Shown: positions 1 to 13,008 of the stretch, piece by piece
Layout: every line of letters begins with the position of its first letter
Position numbering within the stretch: the stretch's first letter is position 1
DNA from: Oxyruncus cristatus
Lineage: Eukaryota > Chordata > Aves > Passeriformes > Cotingidae
DNA: 64,000 nt
Direction of reading: 5' to 3'
Assembly: GCA_013399855.1 (NCBI GenBank)
Contig: VXAY01004358.1
Location: forward strand, 311,067-375,066
The notes under the pieces: generated by a model
Databases searched by the model: none
The model's input: the letters and a program-made list of their open reading frames with translations, nothing else
What the model was told of the DNA's origin: nothing
Translations under genes and position numbers: made by a program

Positions 1-3000
1 TAGAGAATTAAATATCAATACACTGGTATTTCATCCTGACTCAAATCCTAACCTGGAGTTGTTGGAAAAGTCCTCACTGGCATTCATTGAAATTTCTGTG
101 GACAGGACCCCAGTTTGGCCTAAAACAGCTGTTTCTTAGAGGCATTTAAAACATTATCTTTCAACTGCCTAAATGAACTCATTCATTTAATATTCAAAAG
201 AAAAATCCTTGAAAAATAGTTTAGAAGAACTTTTCGAAGTATTTTTATTTTCTGTTTTAGATAAACGAGGTGCAAAACCAAAGTGCATCCTCAACTCATT
301 TTCAAGGGCTAAAGAAAACTGTTAAGATTGGAATAAATCTCCTAAAATGACTAAATCAAAAGTGACTTTAAAATGTTATTCAACTTGCCAAACAGACAGC
401 AGCTGATCTTTCCAATTTAAATTAGAAGGTCCTTTCTTGGTTGTTGTTGAGATTTGCACATAAAAGTTGTGCCATTGTCTGAGGGAATAAAGATGCACAT
501 ACCTAGAGGTCAAAACAACTGCAGACTTGAAAAATAAAATCTCCTTTTTCTAATGACAGAGTGAGAAAAATTATCTCATGATGTCTGTCAGTGTCAATCT
601 TTAGGGTTAACAATAATGCAATCCGTGCACAAACTCAGCCTGGTGGCTTGCATTAACCAGTGCAAGATAAGTCACTAATGAGTGCAAAGTCTTCTTACTC
701 ACACACCAGATCCAGAAAATCACTGCAATTTCTGTATCTCCAAAGACAGTTGTTTAATTGTCTCTATTTCAATCAGTCATATAAAGTTGACTTAAAGTTA
801 CAGTAGTTATGCGAGTTCTATAGATTAAAACAGAGTGCCTAAGAGCTTTTTTTTTTTTTTTCATCAAGTTTCATACAAGATTTGAGGCATAAAACAGCAA
901 CAAGAAATTTTGCAGCAGATTCTCTGGCGACCATTTTGGCTTAGCCATGCAGCTCATCTGCCCATCTACTCTCAAGCTGAATAGAGGCAACAGAATCTGA
1001 TCATGTCCCAGCAGAGAGGGAAGGGGATGAAGGGAAATTGGTGTGGGTCTCATCACACAGCTGTGATGCTTTCCGGGTCAAAGGCACCTCCTGAACATGG
1101 AACTGTATCCCCCCACTGGGCAGTCTGTTTCCCCTGAGTCTGATGAGTATTTTGGGGTGCATACTTGATGATTTCAATTCAAGGGATTTTAATTTAAAAA
1201 TGATCTGAAAATGCTGGATAATTTGGGGACATTTATATTTTTGAGCCTCACATTTGAAACAGATACAGCCTATAAAGTATGTGCTACAATAGCAGCTCTT
1301 TGCACAGTACCAAAAATATCTAACATTTAAGTACCATAAACAGACTAGGACTGAGGCACGGTGGTAGTGATTCCAGTCTCCCACAAAGAAGTCAAATGCT
1401 ATCAAGGTGTCACAAGGTTAAATGAGTGCAGGATGGATCCAATACCCTACATTTTATTTATGATAGAACTGTGTTGCATACAAATTGGCACAAGTATGAG
1501 GAAATATGAACATCTCAGCATCCTTCAGTGCCAAATACAGACATGATGCAACATAGTCATTTTCTCAATTCAATGTAACATACAATATGCCACTCTCCAT
1601 CATGCTACAGCAACTGAAATGTGCTGCAGGCCAATGGAAAATATCCCTAAAAATAGCTATGCTGTTTCTGGGCAAAAGGAGAAATATTCGACATTTCCTT
1701 GAAAATGTTCCCACCTGGATTTGCTGGAACAGCAACATGATCGTTCAGTGACAGGAAGCTCACTGGTAAGGAGCTTTCTCCTTGATATTACCATGCTTTC
1801 CAAAAAGCACTGCAAACATGGCTTGTAGCAGTTCTTTAACACACTGTACATGAAAGCTGCACTCTAAACAGTTTAAGTGCTCTATTGTGAAGCACTGTAT
1901 TAGTGGCTTTCTGCTGCTCAAGCAACTTCAGATTGTAATGTACTATAATAGTGTGCTATTCTCACAGAGATCATTTTACAAATACAACACAAAAGATTGT
2001 CACATGAGAATCTTCTAAATCGTGTCAAGGAAAATAAACACCCACTGCAGGGGGACTTGCTTGTTTTGCTGAGACATTTTATTTTATGCATATTAGCATA
2101 AAAATACTACTTCTGTCTTTCAGGTTCACCCACAGCAATGCTTAAGAGCATTAGATATGTTACAAATACAAATTCTTTTGGCAGCATGATTATTTGTTAA
2201 TACATATTTGCAAACTTTCTATGCCCCTATTCAGCCCTGACATACAACCTGTGTAAATTACAATATTTTGCATAATTGAAAGGGGAGGGAGAGACGGTCC
2301 CATTGGTTCTCCCACTTCGCATACATGACACAGGAAGACAGGCTCCAATCACTAATTGCACAGCATGTCCTGCCAGGTCTTGGCTTCTTAGAAGCTGATG
2401 GAGGACCTGAAAATGAGCTGCCTCATTTTCCTGATGCATCTTTGTAGAACCAAAGCAATGATCATATCAAACGTCCCTGGGAACACTGCTATCTAATATG
2501 AGATAGACTTATCCCAAACATTCTTCCTTCCTTCCTATTCTTCTGCAAATATCCTTGCTGTTGTTCTCTTCAGGGTTGTTCTCCTTACGTGGTCAACCAC
2601 CTGCAACACAGAGTAAGAGATATGCCCAGGGCTTCACCAGAAACCAGCAGCAGGAGAGAAACTACAACCCAGATTGCCTCAATTTTAAACCGTCGCCTTT
2701 ATCTACTGAGCCATTCTTGCCCTCATCCTCCTTAGTGCCACTAATGCCTTAGTCCTTTCCTTCGATACAGAGCCACCCTGTCCAAAAGCTTCTGTAGGCT
2801 TTTTGATAGGTCCTGGAATGGAGCAAGGTCTCCTTGCAAAGACCCTTTTAATGAATGGGGTCCACAGGTACAGGCTGAGTGGATGAGAGGAACTACAAAG
2901 AGCTGCAAAGCTCCTCAATTTTCAGAGTCTCTTTCAAGTTCATCTAACTTCACTACAGAATGTAAAAACCTTACAAAAGATTAATATTAAAAATGTCCAT

Positions 3001-5160
3001 TTTTATGGTATTTTTAGATTTTCTTTCATTTTCCAGTCTGCAATTGGCTTGAACCAGAATCACAATGCTTGTGATGCTCCAAACACAAAAAGGAATTACA
3101 AAATGTGACAATTCTTAAAAAGTGTTTCATATTGTATAACAAATTCCCAGTATTATAGATAAAATTAGAGGGAACAGGAGCCATAACATGGGGATTACAT
3201 AGAATTTCACTTTGCGCTGTGGCAAAAGTTAGTGCCTACCTTGTTCTAGTTGGTAAGGAGAAAAGATATTCTGCAACAGCATAACGCATAGTTTAGGAGA
3301 TAAGAAAATGCAGGCATATGTAGATCAAAGATTTTCCTGCACAGTTTATTGAAAGCTAATTACAGAAAAGTGTGAGGTACTCCTGCTCCTCATCTGTTCT
3401 GCAGAATTTAGGGCAGAACTACTGGCACAAGTCCTTGTAGTTTTATCAACCTCTTTCTTCTTGGTGTTCCTCCAGATAGTTCATCCTAAGGAACCTACCT
3501 GCATATCTTAAACACACGATTGAATATACTTGTTATTAGCCTTTTTTTTGTTCTAGTTCCTTAACATACATTGTCCAAGTTCCTACATGTGTCTTATACT
3601 CAAAACTATGTTAATAAGAAATTGATCAAGAGCTGAAAATCAGGTGGTTTTTTTTTTATTATAAATCCAGTCATTTCAGGAGAAAGAAGCATAAGTAGGT
3701 ATGAAAGCTAAAAGTGAAGGGAAAGAGAGTAGGTATATTTAGCTTGGGCTTTTTGGATTTTTTTACTAGAATACACTTTTAATGACATCCTGAAGTCAGG
3801 CAATAGCTGAAAGCTAAAAGAGGGGTTGAACTCAAACCTTACCATGAAGACATTCTAGCTTTTCCATGCGTGTTTACAGATGAATGTATTCATCTGCCCA
3901 TCTGACTTACAGCAGCTGCCCTTTGGTTGCCTGTTTAAGAAAGTCTTCAATGACTAAATTGTCTTTGGAGTCTAAATTGATTTAAGCAAACAACTTATGC
4001 TAAAGTTTGTATTAAGTGAACATGGGTACACTGTTGTCTGACTGAAAGAACTTTGAGACTGGGGCTGTTCTTTTTTTGTCTAGCTTGTGAGTATGTGCCT
4101 TCAAAACAAACATAATATAGCCCCCTGATCATGAAAAGTATCTGGATCCTCTGTCTTAAGTCAGCAATATGAAATTAAGAACAACAAACAGTTGTTCAAG
4201 TCCAGGAAACAAGCCTAGAAAAGTACTGGTTTGGATACTTATAGTGGCAGCTGAATGGGCAGGGACTGAATTAGCAGAAGCTCACCTGAGTAAATTCCTA
4301 TAGAAAAAAAACTGTTATGAACATTTTTTTCTCATTGACTTTTTTTCTCCTCAAGTCTGGGAAAATTCGGGCTGATGTGAAATGAGGTGGAAGCCAAATT
4401 TCCATTTCCCCGTGCTTGTACATCAATAACAAAGGTTTGATTTGCCTTTCTTTTTAATAAATCTTTCATTAGGTGGCATACGTGTGCATTTTCTTTAGGA
4501 GGCTGACTTCCCCCTCCCTCTTTAAAGGCAATCCCTGTGGAGGAAATTCCTTGGGCAGAAATATCTGGCTTCTTGGTGAATGCCAGAGGACAGCATGAGC
4601 AACTTTGGAGTTGGTCTGACCTGTGGTTAGGCTGTTGAGGGACTGTCTGGGATAAAGTTGGCCACCCATCTAGTTTTGGATCCAAGTGCTAGTTTTGTGG
4701 GTGCCTTACTGCCTTTGAATTCTTGAAGGTTTTTTTGATTTCCACTGCCCTCCTATCGTGCTGATCTCTGAAGTTAAAGGCGAGCTCCACCTCCCATGTG
4801 CAGCATGCACTGAGAGAAAAGCAAATTAAGTAGTGGAAAGGAAGGGAAATGGGTTTAACCTTTGAAGTGTCAGCGCAAACTGGCCTACCAGAAAAAGAAA
4901 AAATATACATGCAGAGAAGCCTCACTAGGACAGAGAAAACACAAAACCTCCAAGGTAGGCACTCACTGCAATACTTGGCTGTCTAAAAAGCTGCATGCAA
5001 GTGTTTGTTTTTTAAAAAGTTACTTAAGTGTTTCTTCCACAGGAAGTGTGCTAATGTGTATTCCTGCAGGCAGAATGGGTCTTTACAGCCTCTGAAGAAT
5101 AAAGAAGCTTTAGTTGTTTTTTTTTCTTTGGGACCATCTAAAAGCTTAATTCTTTAAGTA
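1..5160. other. AT-rich non-coding stretch
   Basis: No exon, RNA gene or transposon that I can recognise. It contains short homopolymer runs (a T tract near 850) and a small TTCC repeat near 2522-2535. The segment 2555-2920 is less AT-rich and open in several frames, but no domain or splice structure supports a gene. Probably intergenic or intronic. Confidence 0.6.
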
Positions 5161-5175
5161 GAACTAGTCACTTAC

Positions 5176-5330
5176 TTTATATATAATTTTAATAATAAAG
5201 ACTATTATGCAGTCAATTACATCATCATAATATTGATAGAGGGTAAGAACTAGCTGCTCCTTGATAGAAATGTTTAGACATACATTTACGGTTTTGTAAA
5301 CAGTAACTTTTCCTCTATCAAGTCCATCCA
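5176..5330 (-). other. Candidate coding exon, unidentified (pairs with 5538-5754)
   Basis: Minus-strand open segment of 155 bases between an acceptor ending ATGCAG (5331-5334) and a full-consensus GTAAGT donor (5175-5170). It starts with two bases of a split codon, which fits the single base left by the candidate exon at 5538-5754, and it ends on a codon boundary. The C-terminal part is rich in Ile, Tyr and Val because the DNA is AT-rich, so the open frame carries little weight. No protein family recognised. The support is splice signals and phase only. Confidence 0.13.
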
Positions 5331-5537
5331 CTGCATTATTTTCCAACAAAAGCACAAAGACTAGATATGAAGGTTGTATATTTTATAATAAAGAACTTTA
5401 CTCCACATGCTAGAAGTTAGTAAGTTACCTCACAATGATCTGAATATATTTAAAAGATGGATGTGCGGTTAGATATCTGCCAACAGCAGTAGGAGTCAGT
5501 CTGTGGTTGCTGTATTATGTCATCTAAGTTTCCTTAC

Positions 5538-5754
5538 CTTTAATTTCATTCACTCTCCCAAATGCTGAGAAATATTCATCTTTTTTCAACATTTTCTGGA
5601 TGCTGGAGTTTCTGGATTTCTGATAGCCCAGTTGGAGCAAAGCTGTAGCAATTGCTGAAGTGCAGAGGCACACAATTTTTGCTGTACCAATGAAGGGAAT
5701 GCATCCTCCCAGGAGTAGATTTATTGCATAGAGACATGATAGAATTAATTGGTT
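5538..5754 (-). other. Candidate coding exon, unidentified
   Basis: Read on the minus strand, this interval is open for 72 codons plus one base. It lies between a pyrimidine-rich acceptor ending in TGTGTAG (just above 5754) and the donor AAAG|GTAAGG at 5537-5531. The conceptual peptide has a hydrophobic first half, like a membrane segment (...CIPFIGTAKIVCLC...), then a charged, lysine-rich part (...KMLKKDEYFSAFGR...). The next candidate exon, at 5176-5330, begins in the matching phase. Against it, another frame of the same strand is also open here, open frames of this length are common by chance in AT-rich DNA, and I recognise no family. It could be an exon of a large minus-strand gene, or coincidence. 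Confidence 0.18.
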
Positions 5755-5759
5755 CTACA

Positions 5760-6955
5760 CAGTTGTAGGATGACACAGACAAAGCTATTCCTTTGGGCAT
5801 GTGTGAGTACTTTGTTTAAGAAGTGACAGAGTTTAATAGGAAAGTTTCCAAAATGTTCTTCCAAAATAAGTGTAACCATGTGCAAACTTTTAACAGAAAT
5901 TTTTATATGTGTGTTCCTTGGTCAAGATACAGGGTACCTTGGTTATTGCATAAGAGGAGGATATTTATTCAAGAAAGACAAGTTCTATTGTGTATTAGTA
6001 GGTTTTCCATTGCAGAACAGTTGGACAGTTCCTACATCTAAACAATTTCCTGTATATTACAAGATTGTTGTACTTGCTATACATTTTAAAGTATTGAAAA
6101 CAGAACATGTTACTTTGCTTAAAGGAAAGCATCAGCCTCGAACTTTCTGACACCATCTTGTGATATATACAGCATCCCTGGCTTTTAGCTGATTTGCAAA
6201 GTTCAACCAAGAGTAACAAAAAAATTACTCTTGCTCAGATAACCACTGTACTAAGCAAACTGACCCCCGAGGCTATGTAAACAGCATGGTGATGTGGGGG
6301 CTGAGTTTACCAAAGCAAAACAAGACAAAGCATATTCAAATCTGTGTTAAATACTCTTCCTCATGTCTTGCCCTAAAGGCCTTCAAACATCAGTATCAAT
6401 GAGCTCTGGTGCAGAAACTTGCTACCGTTTAGGGCTGATAATGTTCCTACAAAACACAGAATACGTTCCTGACATTGTCCTTAAGATGTCAATAAATAAC
6501 ATAATCAAAAGAGTCTTTACTACAGGTTTGATGATTACCTTGTAAGAATCCTAATTTCTCTATTCATACATTTGCTAAAGGACTTTGGAGAACTCTTTAA
6601 GAAATATACTATTAATTAGTTATTACTTCTTCCATGAAATTGCTGAAAAAAATGCCAAAATTCAGAACCTTGCTTTTAATCAGATATGTTAGGCAGTCAT
6701 CAAGATCTAACTGAAACCAACAGATTTCAAGAGCTACAAAAGGTAAGTAAACATTAGGCTGAATAATGAATCTCAGTGGATGGACTGTCTCCCAAAGAGA
6801 AACACTTCACAGCTCATGCACATCAATATTTTTTTCTCTGTAAGATCTCAAGTCTGCCAGTCTCTCTGATGTCTTAGAGTTTGCTTGTGCTCTTTAAAGC
6901 AAATACCATAGTGTACTAACACCATCACTAGTATCAGTGGTGACCGCTAGTTCAA
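5760..6955. other. AT-rich non-coding stretch
   Basis: Short overlapping open frames in both directions (5823-6219) have no recognisable domain. A GTAAGT donor-like sequence follows an open segment near 6741. Nothing else supportable. Confidence 0.55.
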
Positions 6956-6959
6956 ATAT

Positions 6960-7379
6960 TTGTGGGACCTGTCCTGTTTACCATGTTTATTGGTGTCCTG
7001 GAAAAATTACTGGAGATTTCTCCCATGAAGTTTGGAGATCTCACCAAATGAGAGAGAGCACTGTGCCCTGGAGCACATCCAGGAAACGGAGAATGGGTCC
7101 TCCACATTAGTACGTGGCAGGAGGACAAGACATAATAGGAGGTGTTCAGACTGGATATGGGTAGAGACTTGCTCCACATAAGAATATTGGGCACCAGAGT
7201 GGGTAGCCCAGGGAGGCTAACTGGTATCCAGCCTCAGAGGTTTTAAACATGGGGTTGGGAAAATCCCTGAACATCCCCCTTTGATTTTCAAGCTGGTACT
7301 GCTTTGAGAAGGAAGTGGGACAGGAGACACATTTGTTCAATTTGTTCTGATGTTCCACCTCCTCTATCTCTATCAGATA
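6960..7379 (+). mobile_element. CR1 LINE 3' fragment, old and decayed
   Basis: The plus strand follows the 3' third of an avian CR1 element in order. First comes the end of the reverse transcriptase region (ggacctgtcctgtttacc, then tattggtgtcctgg). It is followed by the aggaggtgttcagactggat block, the gggtagcccagggaggct block and the tactgctttgagaaggaagt block. A degraded 3' terminus follows, near 7350-7379. There are many substitutions and small deletions, and all frames are broken. Old copies like this are passive genomic fossils. Orientation is sense on the plus strand. Homology is from memory of the family consensus, so the ends may be off by some tens of bases. Confidence 0.82.
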
Positions 7380-7384
7380 TAATT

Positions 7385-9830
7385 TGGTTTTATTCTATTG
7401 CAAAGGATGCTAAGAGCTTTGGGATGTGGAGAATAACAGGGCTGACTGATTTTGATAGTTGTTGAGCCTGCTGTTACCCTCAGTCTTGGTTATATGCTTG
7501 GTGCCTCTGGTGTACACACAGCACATTGCTGGATCCTGAGCAAGTCCTGACAAAACACATTTTCAGCAGGTTTCAGTTTTTTTGAAGATTGAACACAGAA
7601 CTATTGCTATTTCCATGAGAAAATATCACAGAAATAGAGTTCATTTTACACAGGGGTCCACCATTGTAGACTGTCTTATTTCAAAAACATATTCAAATTA
7701 GCCTGAAACTCTTACTCTGCTGAGAAAATGGGACTCTTTAGAGCAGTAAGCTGCCACAGTATCTAGACATTGCTCAGAGAGGCATCTATCTGCGATTACA
7801 GATCTCCCTCATGTCATGGGTCACATCACCAGGATAGTGGGAAGGTTCAGGATGACAAACTGAGAGTAATCTGTCACTGTCAACTCCATGGGATCAAAGA
7901 TAAAACAAATCGTATCTGTTTTGGCAAATGGCAAAGGAAAGAGAAAAAGTACAGGCTATTAGGTTAATGTAGACAGACAAGACTGACCTCTGCTATCTAG
8001 ATTAGTTTATTTTGCTGCAGTATTTTGCATACTGAAATCATATTTGTCAGGGATTCTCCAAGCACTTTGCAGAAGATGTAATTAAGAGCTGTGACACCTC
8101 TATGAGATATGATTGCGGTTGTCCCACAGTGGGATCACTGTTGGAGAGATGCTAAGTGTCTCATTTTTTGTTTTGTTTTGGCTTCATTAACCATCAGCTA
8201 CAAGGGTGACAATGGCACGTACATAGGGGCATGGTGACAGCACTGAGGAGACATCATCTCAGGGCCACGAGTGCACAGCTCAGAGCTGAGCAGAAAGTTC
8301 AATACTGGTGAAGAAGTCTGGAGGATGATGATCTCTATCCAAGGGTGGAAAGGAGCTTTGGTTAAGGTTAGGAACTCCTGTCACCAGTTTTCAAGCAACT
8401 GATGGACTTTTACAGTACTGTTTGTGTTACTCCTTAAATATTGAATGAAAAACTGGAATGAGCAATACACGAGCTACATCTGCTTCAGCAATATTATGCA
8501 TAGGATCACCGTTGCCCAGCATTAGTCAAGAACAGTAAATCCAGCTTCCAGAATACAATCAGTTCTTGTCCTCCATTTCTGGGAGTTCATAATTCAGTCT
8601 TACTGTCATTTCTTTCGTCTTCTATCTTCTTTCATGAAAAGTAAACCTGCACAGAAAGAAACCAGAGTCATTAACTGTTGGAAACTTTAATGTGCTACAA
8701 AACCTGAATTAGAAGTGATAATGAAATTTCCACTGCTGAAAGCAGACTTTGCTAACGGATGTATGTAGTGAGAAAGAGGGTCATATAACCAATAAAAATA
8801 AGAACAGTGTTCATTTTTAATACGCCTCATTCATCTTTGCTTGAATTGGCAGAACACCAAATTAGAGTTTAAGTTAAGATGCTCCTTTTAATTTGCAGTA
8901 ATTAAAATAAATATATGTTTAACCATTTCCACTGGACTTTATTAAATCCAGTATATTTGACAAAATATCTTTTAGAACGATGTCTACTAAACTGAATAAC
9001 ATTTTTAATGCCCTTTAAAGAACATAAAATTAATTAGTCCTAAAAATCTTGGTTCTAATCTGCAAAATCAGCCCCCCACTAAATTACTTGCACTTCCATG
9101 GATAGACACTGCTGTTACTAACTGAGATTTTATTTTGTTTTCCCCTAGGAGCTAAGTTACAATGAGCAGCAACAACTTAAATCAGGAAGGCTGATAAGAT
9201 TAATGTCCTTGACTATCTGTTCCATCCCCACTCCACAATCAGTTGGTCTGGGAATCAAGCAGCTCCAAGATTGACAAAGCAGCCCCAGTTCACAGGCCAG
9301 CAGCACAGGTTCTTGCAGGTATGAACTCTTGCAGGTTTTTTTTAAATCTTACAGATCCTGTTATTGAAAACTAGTTTGCAGATCCTACATAGTGGACCCA
9401 ACACTGCTTCCATTCAATCAACAAGAGATCAGTAGACGAATTCAGAGGAAACAGTAGTGAGCTCAGAAGGACTCACTATACAAATATGTAAGTATTTCCA
9501 CATATGTCTTCAACATAACACTAAGAAGCTGTGTCCTAACTTACCTACCAGCAAAACACAGCAAATTCTCTGTTTTGGTCCAAAATTCCTTTCCGTGTGA
9601 CAAAAACCTCTAACTAAAAATATTTGTTTCATTTTGCTGAAGAAAATACAATGAGAGATACTGTTCCCATTTCCATTTTTATTAAAAATCAGTAAACGTC
9701 CTCTAAATCAGTAGGAAGATGAGAAGGTATTTTTGATTTTGACATGGATTCCAAAATGTCTAATGAAATCAAATGTTCATATTTGTTATGGAAACTCAAA
9801 AGTAAATGGCAATAATTACAATATTAATAA
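7385..9830. other. AT-rich non-coding stretch
   Basis: No gene recognised. Two minus-strand segments look exon-like. One, near 8597-8654, has a good acceptor (TTTCTTTCTGTGCAG on the minus strand) followed by a short open segment ending at a TGA after a run of Arg and Lys codons. The other, near 9545-9612, is open and ends at a TAG/GTAAGT junction. Neither can be joined to other exons with confidence. Confidence 0.5.
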
Positions 9831-9832
9831 AA

Positions 9833-9945
9833 GATTTTTTTGTTTGTTTGTTTGTTTTTTAATCCTAGGAGAGGAAAAAAAGCAACAGGGGAAAAACCAA
9901 TAAACCAACCAACCAAACAACCCCCAAAAAACAAAAAAACAAACA
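9833..9945. repeat. (TTTG)n followed by A-rich/AACC-rich simple tract
   Basis: A short (TTTG)n run near 9834-9860 is followed by A-rich sequence with AACC and CAAA units, such as aaccaaccaaccaaac. The two parts are partly complementary and could fold back. The short open frame crossing the tract is a product of the low-complexity sequence. Confidence 0.8.
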
Positions 9946-10372
9946 GCTTCACTTACAGGAGTACACCTTTCCAAAAAAAAGCATTAGCAGCAAGGAGTAA
10001 CAAAGTTAAAATGGAAATTAGGAAAGAGAGATACAGAAAAGGCAGACCAAGTGGCAGAGGTGCTTTGCACAGGTCTTGTCCTAAGGAAATGAGATAGTCA
10101 AGATGTGCAGAAAAGAGGGCACCTAATAGTAAAGTGGATGAATTATCTTGAAACGGAAAAGGAACTGACAACTGAGACAAAAGCTAGCAGATAAACATAA
10201 ATAGTGCTATGAAATCAAAGAAAATGAGACATACACACACAATTCTAAGAGAAGCGAGAAAGCCAAACAGCAGAGCTCTGCCAAGGGATAAAACCCTGGA
10301 AGATTCATCTCGCCAAGAATTGTGAAGAGTCTTTTTATTTTTGCTTTCTTATTCTTTCCAGAAGATTTAAAC

Positions 10373-10442
10373 NNNNNNNNNNNNNNNNNNNNNNNNNNNN
10401 NNNNNNNNNNNNNNNNNNNNNNNNNNNNNNNNNNNNNNNNNN
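10373..10442. other. Assembly gap (70 Ns)
   Basis: Run of undetermined bases. Open frames that cross it are not interpretable. The flanks (tttaaac before, gctgtattgc after) show no duplicated sequence, unlike the gap at 50513. Confidence 0.99.
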
Positions 10443-10960
10443 GCTGTATTGCAACACTCTAATTTTTCTTTTGGGGCAAAAGGATGCTGTAACAAAAAAT
10501 GCCTGAGCAGTTTTTTTATAGTATATCCAAAGATGTTTAAAGGGCTTGGCAAAGCTAAAATTATACAAAATCTCTCTATCAACCTCATCTATAGAAAAGG
10601 TGGAATCATCACAGGCCACATTTGAATATGCTTGTGAAGTTTGAATACTTGTGACAAACTCAGACCCACTGCAATCAATGAAACTATTCCCAATAATGAA
10701 TTTGAATCAGGAAATTGTCAGATTCCAAAAAGGACCATGAGGTTGTCAATACAGTTCTTTGTTTTCAATAACAGTCTTAAGTTAACTTTGCAAATGTCGA
10801 CATTTTATAGACCCTTACAAAAAAGGTAAAGCAAGAGGAATGGATATATACCCTTTTGGGGACACATTTAGTTGCTAGTTGCTCATCAGGATCTAAACAA
10901 ACACCTGTTTGCTGACATGCTAGTTCTAAAAAATGTTGGAGAAACTAATGGTTAAAATTA

Positions 10961-11065
10961 AGAAACAAAACCAAAAAACCTGAATAAACAAACCCAAAAC
11001 AAATGACAAAATAAAAAGAAATAAAAAGAACAAAAACAAAACCAAAACAAACAAAAATAAAAACA
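10961..11065. repeat. A-rich simple tract with CAAA/AAAC units
   Basis: Almost only A with scattered C and a few G and T (aaaacaaaaccaaaacaaac). It ends in a short G run at 11066-11071. It accounts for the Phe/Leu/Cys-rich minus-strand open frame through it (10958-11380), which should not be read as a membrane protein. Confidence 0.8.
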
Positions 11066-11079
11066 GGGGGAAAAAAGAA

Positions 11080-12444
11080 AAGCTGTCCACGAAGGACTGT
11101 GCAGTGCTTCAGTACAAACACTCAGTGTACTTGATCTGAGCTCTGAGTGCACACAGGTGTTGGTTAGTTCAGCTGCCGGCTGTGCAGAATTGAGGCCAAG
11201 TGGCAGACAGAGTACAGCTCCTCTCTCAGCTCCAATCCTGCGAGATTTTATCTGACAGTGTTTTCCCTTGCCCATACCTTCCTTCATGTCCTTAAAGCAC
11301 AAGAGTAAGCAGGAGGCATTGCACCAACTAAATCTCATAGAGCCTAGGCAAAATGCTGGCAGGACGTGGGAGCTGCTCATCAGGGCCTGGTTTCAAAACA
11401 GACTCTTATCTTACGGCCCTACTCATCCACTTTTTAATTGTTGACTGATTTGTGCCTGGCCACAAGACCTTGGAATAAGACTTTTGCTTATGCCTTATTT
11501 TAACTACTTGTATTTGTGAAGTCACTTAATTTATATTTTTCAAAAACTAGCTCCATTGGCGTAACTGAACCCTTCATTTGAGACAGCTGTAAATTTTCCA
11601 GGAGCAAGTGATGCTGCATTTCTTCCTCATTGTAGCCATCCTTTTGTAACCTATCCTCTTCTCCTATGACTACATGACATAGTTGTGAACTTTAGCTTCA
11701 CATCATGCCATAAAATATTGCCACAGTGCACAGGGGTATTTTCTAAATAGAACTGTGCTCTAACCCAACTCTCCTTTTCCAGTTACCTATTAAACTACAT
11801 CATTATTGTGTTACTGACTTGATTTTGAATAAAGTGATGGCAAAGTATGTGGAAATACAGGTTAAGGATGCATTGCCTTTAGGCAGAATCTCCAGAAACA
11901 GTAGAACCAAATCCAACTATTCTTAAATTTCTTTTGCAAGCAAATTGGCACTAAGAAATAGCAGCATTTAAATAAAATACTTGCTTAATATACTTTAAAG
12001 ATATGAAAGGCCTAAGAAGATTGACCATGACAGAACACTGACAGCTGAGGGGAGGAGGGCATTCCTGTCTAAAAGTTGGCACTTAACCTTTGCATACTCT
12101 TCCTTGTATAGTGTAAGGGCTGGTCTAATGGTAAGGACAGGATCAACTGGAAGTAAGTTCTGACCAGGTACAGTACAAGGTACCACATCTCACAGTGTTT
12201 CTGCAGCTATTGAACATATGTTACTTCCTGGTAATGTACATACAAAGCACGGTTTTCCAAACCTGGAAGAGCAAAACTCTAACATACCACTGGATTTTCC
12301 CAGTCTCAAACACAAATATCCAGATGAAAACATTTGCTACTTTCAGTATTTCTATCATTCTTTTTCTAATCCTTGAAGTCAAATATGGCATTATAAATGT
12401 ATGGGCATTTGGACAAAGGGTGGCTCTGAAATTAATCTGCATCT
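11080..12444. other. Non-coding stretch
   Basis: The first 300 bases are somewhat richer in G and C but lack CpG density, splice pattern or a recognisable protein. The rest is AT-rich with no feature seen. Confidence 0.55.
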
Positions 12445-12446
12445 CA

Positions 12447-12471
12447 TATACACACACACACACATATATTT
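12447..12471. repeat. (CA)n microsatellite
   Basis: About eight CA units flanked by TATA and ATATAT. A typical vertebrate dinucleotide repeat, probably length-polymorphic. Confidence 0.92.
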
Positions 12472-12990
12472 ATAATGTCAGAGCCAATGTACAGGATATA
12501 GAAGGGGTACATACTCAGATCTAGAAGATGAAAGTAGAGAACAGTCTGTTACTTTCTCAGACCAGTGAAACCTGTTCCCAAGAGAAATTTAAATTTGTGC
12601 AAAGTGAAGCTCTGCCAACATATGTTGGCATATCAGGAATCAAGGTCTGGGAACTGCCTGCACTGCTGTAGCTTGGGGCAGAGGGAGGGGACGGAGGCTT
12701 AGGAGGTATGCAGTTGTTGTGCACACAGGGACAGATATCTGAGAGCTGCAAGCCTGATCTTTTTCCATGACCTAAGCAATGGTTAAAGATTTCCATTCCT
12801 CCTAGATTCAAGTCTCACCCTAAGGCTAGCCTTCAATGGCTTTGAATACACACTATAACTCCTGAAATCTCTGTAATTTTAAGAGATATGTATATGAGGT
12901 TATATATGCAAGGTGGGAATGGGTGAGTGCCTTCATTTATCAGACCAGTCCTGGTTTCCATTGGAATAGTGTGTCTCCCCTTCTAACCCA

Positions 12991-13008
12991 GTTAATAAAT
13001 TTATTAAC
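12991..13008. repeat. Perfect 18-bp AT-rich palindrome
   Basis: GTTAATAAATTTATTAAC equals its own reverse complement. It carries overlapping TTAAT/ATTAA homeodomain-like cores. It may be a dyad binding site or just chance in AT-rich DNA. Confidence 0.75.

Noticed and set aside
8597..8654. Possible terminal exon on the minus strand ending in Arg/Lys codons then TGA
   Set aside because: Good acceptor, but only about a dozen codons and no partner exon; could not be supported as a gene.
10335..10619. Minus-strand open frames across the first gap
   Set aside because: The frame depends on undetermined bases.
10958..11380. 140-codon minus-strand frame with a Phe/Cys/Leu-rich end that looks like a membrane segment
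   Set aside because: The hydrophobic end comes from the A-rich tract read on the opposite strand.
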